Source: Enoplolaimus lenunculus (taxonomy: Eukaryota; Nematoda; Enoplea; Enoplida; Thoracostomopsidae). Taken from it: a stretch of 64,000 nt of DNA. Made by a program: the position numbers and the translations under genes. The notes under the pieces are model-generated. The model was not told the origin of the DNA and ran no database searches. It saw only the letters and a list, made by a program, of their open reading frames with translations. Positions 39,201-64,000 of this stretch are shown one piece after another (position 1 is the first letter of the stretch; each line of letters opens with the position of its first letter). The stretch covers positions 220,223 to 284,222 of the forward strand of contig JASANG010000835.1 in the NCBI GenBank assembly GCA_030248215.1, in the 5' to 3' direction.

Positions 39201-40660
39201 AATTTGTTTGTTAAACTCTGCAATTTCTTGTTCGAGTTCCAGCGTTCGCTTACGATGTTCCTTTAAAAATTACGCACGAGACTGTTATACATAAGAATTT
39301 GAAAAAAATTTAGTTTCATAATGTTTTAATTGAAATATTATGAAACGAGTCTTCTTTGTATTTTATCGTGTGTCCCGCATGTAGAATTTGGCGTCGCCAA
39401 TTTCATACGTGAATTAGAAAAGAAGGTACAGCCGGGAAATTGTATGTCGAAAATTTTTCGATTTCCTCTATCCATCACTTTTTTTGACTTCAAATGGTAC
39501 AAATGATAATGTATTTTTATTTCAATTTATTTTTTGAATGAACGAGAACAATGACAGTGGGGAATTATATCATTTTGTTGCTTCATTAGTGAAATTAGGG
39601 CGCTGGCTCTCGCATCTGTTCTGTTATATCTTACCTCTTCCTCTTGGTTTCTAAGCCGAGCCAATTCTTGATGATACTTTTGTATGGCTTCTTCTGCTTG
39701 TTGTTTTCGGAGCAACCCTGAAATAAATAACTAAAGCTGAGTAGAAATTTGCATGGGATATATTACCTACGTGTCCTGTCAGGTGAAAACTTTTCAATGC
39801 AGATTGTTCCCGTTAAGTTCACCATGGGTTTTTAAGCTAAATAGCTGAAAAATATTTTGCGACAACAATGCTTTAGTTTTGTCGTCGCAAAACAAGCATT
39901 CAATGTTATGTCAATTCAAAATACACAAGATATCCTCTTTCGCCAGAAAAGCTTAGATCCGCTGCAACTAAACTTCTGTTTTTTCGCTAGGAATAAACTT
40001 ACTTTGTCGTTGGGTACTAATTGCAGCGCGAGCTTCTTGATATTTGCACTGATCACACAAGTCACTATCGTCAAATATTGATGTCAAGCTCAACGGACTT
40101 ATTTGTAGGTCTACAAGTAATTTAAATTGTTTTTTTGTATTTTATAAGATTTGGAACTGTCAATTTCAAACTTCACAATATATATTATGATAGTAATTAC
40201 ATAGCGCAGGCTGCACTTGGTATCATCTTAGTTTGTCTTCATAAAGTGCTGCGCGTATAGTTGGAATAGTGATTTAAACCAAAAGAATAGAGACTCTATT
40301 ACAATTCTTACACAATTCTTATTGTAACCTGAAATATTATTTCCGGACATATACGCTCGCTTGCGAAAAATCTTTACTTAAAGTTATACTAAAGAAATCC
40401 AGGGCTACGCCACTGCACTTTTCATTCCTAGCGTTTGATCCTTAAGCCTTGGCTATGTGAAAGTTTTGACAGCGAGAACTTGTACTGCGACTGCATGTGA
40501 GGGTTTGTTCGAAACTATTTCACATATTAAACATCCACTTGTATGTTATCACAGCCGCAAGTTCTTGCTGCAAAATTTTGCACGTCTGAATAGGGTTTAA
40601 AAACCGGTTACCTGACGTTGGTGCATCTGTTTGTCCCACGGTTAACTTATCAGTTTCCAT
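30268..40660 (-). CDS. CCDC81-like coiled-coil protein lacking the HU-like half (10 exons)
   Basis: Ten minus-strand exons join in phase to 424 codons plus a stop: 40660-40612, 40110-40003, 39717-39635, 39260-39111, 38705-38619, 38326-38244, 37684-37603, 37110-36947, 35921-35646 and 30460-30268. Parallels to human CCDC81, from memory: DLCDQC (human MCYVC), AEFNKQIAEERYNRL (human AAYNLGVAEAIRN), GGYLLFNRPD (human SFLFDKRPL), a long Glu/Gln/Lys-rich coiled coil, and a C-terminal RRFKRCRRCHR (human EKYRRCKQCQR). Human CCDC81 is linked to centrosomes and cilia; a similar role here is inference. The TAA after PIPTE overlaps a donor (ACTGA, then GTAAGC), and splicing there reaches the last exon in phase. 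Missing: the roughly 350-residue N-terminal HU-like region. An in-frame TAG precedes METDKLT and no HU-like exon is seen in the next 5 kb, so the protein seems to start here. Confidence 0.8.
30500..31195. repeat. Cluster of short palindromes and AAGACAT motifs
   Basis: Inside the last CCDC81-like intron, CAGAAAATATTGGTC (from 30964) pairs with GACCAATATTTCTG (about 31060). Perfect palindromes GTCTTGAATTCAAGAC and AGACATATATGTCT follow near 31090-31115. TTCAAGAC and AAATTTCTT words recur through the region. It is probably a decayed foldback element. Confidence 0.45.
32563..32862. mobile_element. TA-flanked MITE, GTTGTAGCACG family, copy 1 (300 bp)
   Basis: It begins GTTGTAGCACG, ends CGTGCTACAAC and is bordered by TA on each side. 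The interior is CpG-rich (GAGTGCG, ACGAGTGC words) compared with the AT-rich flanks. A second copy in the same orientation lies at 61228-61504. It is probably a Tc1/mariner-type non-autonomous element, inside the last intron of the CCDC81-like gene. Confidence 0.8.
33917..34068 (+). CDS. Possible orphan internal exon, about 50 codons
   Basis: A strong acceptor (GTATTGTGTCATTTGTAG) precedes an open segment containing ENAATIRVAVFETKNI and LRNLSITRLT, followed by a strong donor (GTATGT). It lies antisense inside the last intron of the CCDC81-like gene. I found no partner exons and cannot name the family. The splice-site pair is the main support. Confidence 0.25.
34255..34360. repeat. TTAGGC-like array
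   Basis: GGCTTAGGATCAGGCTTAGG and related words, then the complement type CCTAAGCTTAAACC, lie in the last CCDC81-like intron. Confidence 0.6.
36368..36778. mobile_element. hAT-like MITE, GGAAAC-rich family, copy 3 with 8-bp target duplication
   Basis: The 411-base element starts CAAGGTGTAACCCGATAT and ends CTATCCGTTTGCCCCACA. CCAGGCGC flanks it at 36360-36367 and again at 36779-36786, an exact 8-base duplication as made by hAT transposases. TTTCCGTTTCCG motifs occur near both ends and no open frame is present. It sits in the intron between CCDC81-like exons 8 and 9. Confidence 0.85.
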
Positions 40661-40727
40661 TATTTCAATGTTACTCCGACTTTGCTAGATGATTTTAACG
40701 CCGAGATTTGCTTGAACACTTTTTAAA

Positions 40728-41346
40728 TAGGTTGGGTCTTTTCGGTTATCCCCCAATGGTTGGATGTTCGAAACTTTTGCATATTTAGCTTCGCAGGACC
40801 TGCCCTGATGATATCACACCTAAAAATTTGGATTTTTGAAAAATTTCATTTTTAAGGTCCCTAGGTCAGGTCCGCCTTGGGACCAAAAAAGTTTTTGTCA
40901 AAAAGTGAGACAAATTATAAGTCATTCAACGCAGCATGCAGTGCTGAGTGAATGGTTTAAATTTTTGGCAATCAGACGCTCGGATAACCAGTTATGGTCA
41001 AAGAACTGATTTGGCGCCATCTCAAATCGTTGGCAGCGCGCCAAATCATTTATTTGAATATAACTTGTTCGTCAGGCATCTGATTGCAAAAAATTTAACA
41101 TCATTCAACTCAGCTCCGCGAGCTGTATGGCATGATATATAATTTCTTTGACTTTTTGACGAAAAATATTTTTTGGGTCCAAAAGGGGGCTTCTAAAAAT
41201 TAAAAGAAAGGATTTTTCAAAAAACCAAATCTAGGCGAGACATGAACAGAGCAGGTCTTAGAAGTTAAAATATGCAAAAATTTTCAAAATGCAACTATTT
41301 TTGTGTAAACGCCGGCTTGGGGTATAACCGAAAACACCCAAATTGT
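40728..41346. mobile_element. Foldback element, about 620 bp
   Basis: The halves are imperfect complements. Outer words GTTGGGTCTTTTCGGTTAT, TTTTGCATATTTA and AGGACCTGC, and inner words GTCAAAAAGT, CAAATTATA and GCAATCAGA, have partners in the second half. The centre includes GGCAGCGCGCCAAATCA. A diverged relative lies at 58905-59320. Confidence 0.65.
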
Positions 41347-44054
41347 TTAGACTTAATACCAATAGTTGTACTTATTTTATGTGGAACATTACAAAAGATA
41401 AAGGTAAATCTGAAAAAACGCGGACTGACGTGAACCATCTACGAATGGGCTTGAAGCGAGAGTGAGGGACGAAAACGCGTTTTAGTACTTTGAATTTGTT
41501 CATTTTGTAAAGCAAAAGAGTCACTAAAAATATATATAATTATTATATGCTGTAATTTGCCTGAAATCAGAATCATGGTTGCGCTCATACATCAAGTTCC
41601 TTATGACTTTGCGGAAACACAGATATTCAAGCCTATAATATCAGAAATAGGAAATTTCTCGCTTTTGTATAGAACGTGTCCAGAACAAAATTGTGTTCAT
41701 AAGGCGCTTGTATAAGCTTTAGGTTTAGGCGCAGATTTCCGTTACTACTGAGTCATATATATTTGCGTTTGGCTGTGGCCTTACGCTTGGGTTCTCGCTT
41801 GGGCTTGGAATTTAACCTCTAGGATTTTTTCTAAACCTGATCTATACATGGATCAAAACTCGTGTCTTAGTCGAAAGTACAAAACCGGGTAAGATCATAT
41901 GAATCATTTTAAACAAGAATTTATGCGGTTAAAAAGCATTAATTTTTGCCATTTCCCTGAGCTGGTATATAGCTATAAAATCGCCCAATCTGAAGCGAAC
42001 CGGAAACCTATTATTATACGCTTAGAGCAACTGGGACATATAAATCGTGGGCCCATATGAAAGCGGTCTTGTACCCTTGGTTACCAACATGATTTTCACG
42101 GATTAAATAAGCGTTAAAAAAATTACAGGTATTGAGTGCTGAAGAATCAAGCAAGAGGGTAATGTTGCTTTTAAGAGCGTAAGAATAAGCCTAAACCTAA
42201 ACCAAAAAGTAAAAATTAGTTTAGTGGCTTACAAAAAGCCTACGATAAAAGGCAATACCTGCAAAAGTAAACAAGGAGCATTGCGGGATAGAATTTCAGT
42301 TTTGCATAAGCAGTGTTCTTTTCAATCTTTGAGCAGGGTGGTGCCCAGAATTTTGTTTCTGCAGGCTAACTTTAAATACGTTTTCCGTTATGCAATTTCA
42401 GGGTGCAAGACAAAAGTTTAACCGCTGTGAGACAGAATATTAATTTTAAAGCTGGCTAAAGAACTTTTCTTTCACATACTTTGAAATACTTGCAAAGTGC
42501 ATCTTTTACAGCTTTCTTTTGCTATATATACTCGTCTTAGTGCGTCATAATCATTAAAAAAGTTGAATTCGATTATCGATTCGATTACTTTTTCTGCTGT
42601 GACGGAAAAAGCTATTTAAAATTGGAATTAATATTTCGTATTGGTGACATGTCTGTTTTCAGCATATTAGAGACATTCAGGAATTTCACATCGTTTATAC
42701 AAGCGCGGCTAAAGCTTCTAATGCAAGGACAAACGTTTTCTAGGCTGCTGAGTTTTTTCTGGCAGCTATTTGCAACGAGCACTATTATATAAGTACTGTT
42801 CGCCGGTTAAATTACAAACTGAATTTTGATAAAATTAATATTTGTCAGTGCAGCTTCCACAATATTAACTTTGACAGAATGTACCATTTCAGAAGTGACA
42901 AATATGGACATTGAATCCAGTACTGATTCCATAATTTTGCAAACTGGCAGCTGAACTCAAATCTTTATTAAGTGCAGGTTTTACTTTGATCTTTCAGTGG
43001 TATATAAAACAGGGTTTTATTCGGAAAGTTTATAGCTCGTTTAAAGGTGTTTTTGCGAGCCATGGCATCGAGCGAGTGTTTTGAGCCCTAGAAAAAAGAA
43101 AGTTTATTCAGAAGAGTATTGGGCGACGTGCAACCGAAGCATTTTTATTCAGCACAGCTTACGCTTAATCTGCACTTGCGTAATAATTAGTGTTCTTCCG
43201 TGACAAATCAGGGACGCCAGCGCGGTTTTAACTACAGTGGTTCAAACAACGTTTTCATCAAGATATGGTCATTCGAAGTATCGTGTTCCACTTTGTTTAG
43301 AAATTTTAATTTTTTAAATTTTAGGGCTCCCTGGGCCCGACACATTAAGTATTTTACGGTGTCCGCCGCCTGCTTCGAACCCCAATGCCTTGCACCTGTG
43401 GGGCGAAAGTCTATAGGCTCCAGTCATTTCTAGTTTCAAATACAGTAAATCACAGCCGAAACAGTTTTTCATTTTTGTACTGTATAATTGCTTTACATAT
43501 TTTGCAGAATAAGCCATCATTTTCATCGGGGCAACTCAATTGAAAATTGCTTTGAAAACATGAAAAAGGACACTTCCGGAAAACAAATTCGGTATATTTT
43601 TTTCGAAATAGCAGTATGCAACCGAAACTACAGGAACAATAATCAATGTAAGGTACCTGGTTTCCGGTCTCAGCGGGAATTTATAAAAATAATTGCCGGT
43701 CAAAAATGTCTACATAGAGTTGAAATACATGTGATTTTCCAGGCAACACAACCCGATCGAAAAATCTCTGAATAAAACTTGCGCTGGATTTAAAAAATAA
43801 ATTGAGAAAATTCAAACAATTAGTGTAACTTAATTCATGACACCCATGAACAAATATTTCCATCTTTACCAGATGCGTACAACATTTTCGCTTAAAGTGA
43901 TCAAAATGCAATTCACTAGAAAACAAACACTTGTAATTTTGAGTTGGTGCAATAACAGAATACGAAAGTACTCGTAAATTTTGCTTTACACCAAGAGGTA
44001 CTTTTAATCTGTTATATAAAGACCAAGGTTAGCATGCTTGAACCATTTTACAAT

Positions 44055-44275
44055 ACCATATCCACAGTGCCGGAGCAGGCATGGATGAGGGCACCCCCTC
44101 AAATTGTAACGTGGGGCCCCCAAACTCGCGAGCGAAGCGGGCGAGAAGCCAGACGCATTATAACACTTAAGCTGTTTTTGTTTCAACCGGTTACAGTAGG
44201 GGCCTCTTTAGGGGTAGGCCCCTTCCCAAATGGGGGGTATGGGGGGTGACGCCTCCGGCCCTGCATATGCATACC
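44055..44275. repeat. Dispersed GCGAGCGAAGCG repeat, copy 1
   Basis: ACTCGCGAGCGAAGCGGGCG is followed by AGACGCATTATAACACTTAA, GTTTCAACCGGTTA, CTTTAGGGGTAGGCC and AAATGGGG. The same order recurs at 47150-47285. Shorter related pieces lie near 22015-22050, 22360-22400, 53410-53435 and 59380-59460. Confidence 0.6.
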
Positions 44276-44386
44276 AAGTACGTTCATGACTATTCTAACA
44301 CTGCAGTTATCTAAATAAGCCATTGCAGCAATTAACATATTGATATTTACCTATCTAGAAAGTGTATATATGTAGGTATCTGTATA

Positions 44387-44816
44387 CTGTATTGACCCGA
44401 ATAAGAGTGGGTAATAAGAGGGGGTCCCTATTTTGAGTCCGAATCAATAGGAGTCCGTATCCCTAATAAGAGTCCGCAAGCGGATAGAGTCCTTAAACCC
44501 TAATTATAGTCCATAAATGTCAATTAACCCTAATGGTAGCGCATAAATGACTCCAGTTCGAAACTTTAAAGCGTACTTAAATTTGGGATGTACATCCCTA
44601 AGTATAACCTTGTGTTATCGCTCAAGCCATTGACACAAGACAAATAACTGTTTAATTTAACGGATAGTTGCAGTACCGGGTATACATCAGTAACGAAGGG
44701 TGGCGGAGCGTGGGTTACAAAAATAACAGTCCGTAACCGAATAACAAGGGGGTGGGGGTACCTCTGAAGAGGCCAAATAATTATCAGTCCCCCGCCTCTT
44801 ATTCGGGTCACTACAG
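44387..44816. mobile_element. TA-flanked MITE, GACCCGAATAAGAG family, copy 1 (430 bp)
   Basis: It starts CTGTATTGACCCGAATAAGA and ends in the complement of CTGTAGTGACCCGAATAAGA, with TATA on both sides. AATAAGAG and GAGTCC words fill one arm. A second copy lies in the opposite orientation at 58445-58888, and a truncated end at 52955-53035. No coding sequence is seen. Confidence 0.85.
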
Positions 44817-46290
44817 TATATCACTGTAAATATTGCCATATCTGTTAATTATACAATAGAATTGCCAGATCCATGTAACCGGAGCCATGGCATAATTTAC
44901 GGGTTTGAAAATCTTTAGTTCTGTAAATAACCAAAAGTTAGCTAAGACAAATTGAATTGCATAGAAACTAGCGATGTGTATATAAAATAAATATTTCTTA
45001 CTGTGAATAAAGACTCATGTGTCAATCTCATAAAGCTGGTATAGTTGACGTCTCTCGTCCGAGAGTACATAACATTTAAAATTTTTCATGAGACAAGGGT
45101 TAATAAATGCCGCCGTATGACAGTCCTAACCAATCGACAGACGTTTTAGACAAGGTTTTAAAAAATGAAATATTGCTGCTTCACTTTGTTTCAAAAAATG
45201 GTTTATATTTTCTGCATTTCTTTTAAGATTCATGATCACAATTCTTGCTGCTAAACTACTTCCGGGCGCTGAAAAGTTTCTTAAATGTTCCTTATACGGT
45301 GTGAAGAATTGTAGTCTTAAGAACTAATTATTTGTGGGCAAAGACTCCATGGCGCTGCTTTGTGCAATAACGGCGCTGAATCCTATATTCCAGCGATGCA
45401 TATGCCTTTTTTGACTTTTCTCGACCTTGTAAGAAATTCTGTCTAACTTTTCACTGCGCCTTGTATGGACCAGTATAACTTTGATTTCCCTACGGGATTA
45501 GAACAATTGAACGCAGATTGAATATTTGAACGTTTTGCTGCAGCTTTGGTTGGAATTGAATAAATATAATGTATGCTTAGCTTCGGTAAAAATCGGAAAG
45601 GATTTACTATAGCCATAACATGCATAGAAGCGTTCAATTAATTCTACAATTCGTTCCTAATTAATACGTTTACAAAAGAATAGTTACGAGTCTAAGGCAT
45701 GAAGCTGAGGGAGGCTGAGGCTTGATGCATGATTGCTAGTCGATGCATTTCGAAACAGTACATTGTTTGTAGACTTAAATTTACGAAAACTGTATAAGCG
45801 TTTAGCTGCACGTATACGGCATCAAAAATGCTCCATTTACGTTGAATTCAGGGGAATTGCGTGTAATATCGCCCTCCTAAATAAGGAGTCGAACAAAAAA
45901 GCTACAAGCGGTGGTACATTTAGAACGATTCGGAACCCCAAGAGTTGCATACTCTTGTATTACACATTCTTGGTTACAGTAATAAATCTACTAGGTATAA
46001 AGTCCAATTCACAGTTCAGTAAGTTTGAGGTGGGCGCAATATATAATTTCAAGAGTACATGTGCGAATTTAAAGTGATTTAAAATCGCTGCTTAAACTTT
46101 TTCATGCGAAGCCCATATTTTGCTACAGGGGGCTAATCATTCATGCACGCACTCGGCGGGCGGGCCCCTCTACATATTCGCATACAGCAGTGATAATTGC
46201 ACGATTTGGCGTGGTGGTGGTTTCACTCGATTCAACTATTTGTCGGTCCGCGTTCGGTTCACGGTTGTACAAGAAGGGCACAACTCCAAC

Positions 46291-63284
<16,994 letters not shown>

Positions 63285-64000
63285 GTAAATGGAATTGTTT
63301 CGGAAGGTTTTGTAAGAAGTAGGATCTGCCTGAAAAAAACGTGTTGTACTCAGCACAGCTCAGCATAGAAAAATTTAACGGGTATGTGTGGTTTAAGTAA
63401 AATTTTTACTAACCCACAAACAGAGTTAAAACCTGCAGCGGCGCCGAAGCTGCCTGCCTGCCCGGACAGTTTGCTTACTCAACAAAAAGCAGGATATGCG
63501 ATCAAGAATAATATACTTCTGGACTGTTTCAGTGTGCAAGTGCCAAACATATACATAATCACTAGTGGCGGATCCAAGAATTTCTAACGGGACGCACGAA
63601 TATAGAATTTCTGCAGATGAAAATAGATTTATATGAATCGCGTAAAATCAAGATTTTTTGACAGAGGAACTTACCAATTTTTCTCTAAAGTTTTCTGATA
63701 GTGGTATACATTTCCACAGATTAAATACACACTGATGACTACTGCTCCGATTGCTAGTGGAGCGTGTGAGAAGTTCGTGATTTAAACTTAAGCCTGTATC
63801 CTGTATCGCCTGTATAGCTCTTTTCTCGATGTATGCTATTCGCTCTGATTTAGTAAAACGCGGCCGGTAAATGTTTATTATAATCCCAACCCGCAACCCG
63901 TATGACACACAAAATACCCAAATTTAAGGCCAGCAAATCACAGGTTATGTAATTTAACTGGTACCCGCGACCTGTGGGACACAAAACAACCGAAATTAAG
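63285..64000. other. Start of receptor intron 13; next exon not in window
   Basis: After the donor that follows LMESTSLEYE I see no exon for the rest of S2 or for M4. The stretch contains an inverted repeat copy (63766-63961), and GTGGCGGATCCAAGAATTTC near 63566 looks like a transposon terminus. Confidence 0.5.
63766..63961 (-). repeat. Dispersed repeat with AATAAACATTTACCGG, copy 2
   Basis: This is the reverse complement of the unit at 58071-58250, with the same block order and roughly one change in six bases. The short open frames here and at 58080 share the words INIYRP and QDTGL only because the DNA is repeated. Confidence 0.7.

Larger units (their letters stand above)
40661..46290. other. 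5.6 kb spacer between divergent genes; repeats only
   Basis: The CCDC81-like gene and the glutamate receptor diverge from here, so promoters for both should lie within. I see no further coding exon. The 114-codon open frame at 45733-46077 is AT-rich and unrecognised. Repeats include a foldback element (40728-41346), a GCGAGCGAAGCG family member (44055-44275) and a TA-flanked MITE (44387-44816). Confidence 0.5.

Noticed and set aside
45733-46077. 114-codon plus-strand open frame upstream of the receptor
   Set aside because: AT-rich and unrecognised; the receptor signal-peptide exon begins after it in another context.

Overview
The window is eukaryotic and AT-rich. Its genes are split by GT-AG introns from about 80 bases to 7 kb, and the DNA between exons is full of short dispersed repeats. 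Five protein-coding genes can be rebuilt exon by exon with consistent splice phases. The gene set (SETD3, a group F Sox factor, a CCDC81-like coiled-coil protein, a kainate-type glutamate receptor and an endophilin-like BAR protein) points to a bilaterian animal. Several proteins look fast-evolving, which would suit a tunicate or another invertebrate deuterostome, but the sequence alone does not settle the species.

Layout. 112-3730 (minus): most of a SETD3 actin-histidine methyltransferase gene, its 3' end outside the window. 3.7-14.1 kb: no gene, but a 1.75 kb foldback element, two GAGTCAA MITEs, two copies of a hAT-like MITE, a minisatellite and TTAGGC-like arrays. 14101-19863 (minus): a complete five-exon SoxF-type gene of 976 codons. 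19.9-30.3 kb: no convincing gene. 30268-40660 (minus): a ten-exon CCDC81-like gene whose last exon lies 5.2 kb from the one before. 40.7-46.3 kb: repeats only. 46291-63284 (plus): thirteen exons of a kainate-type ionotropic glutamate receptor, covering signal peptide to most of ligand-binding segment S2; the last membrane segment lies beyond the window. Intron 10 of the receptor (7.1 kb) holds a complete gene on the opposite strand (53680-55889) for a BAR-domain protein with a very long asparagine tract.

The genes look like unrelated neighbours rather than one pathway. The points most worth following are: a glycine at the receptor Q/R pore site, preceded by lysine; a leucine in SETD3 where the mammalian enzyme has the tryptophan that shapes histidine specificity; a polyasparagine tract at the predicted tip of a BAR domain; a CCDC81-like protein without the HU-like half; and four hairpins sharing the core CTAACGGGGTTAG with different but self-complementary flanks. 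I saw no rRNA, CRISPR array, retrovirus or Polinton-like element.
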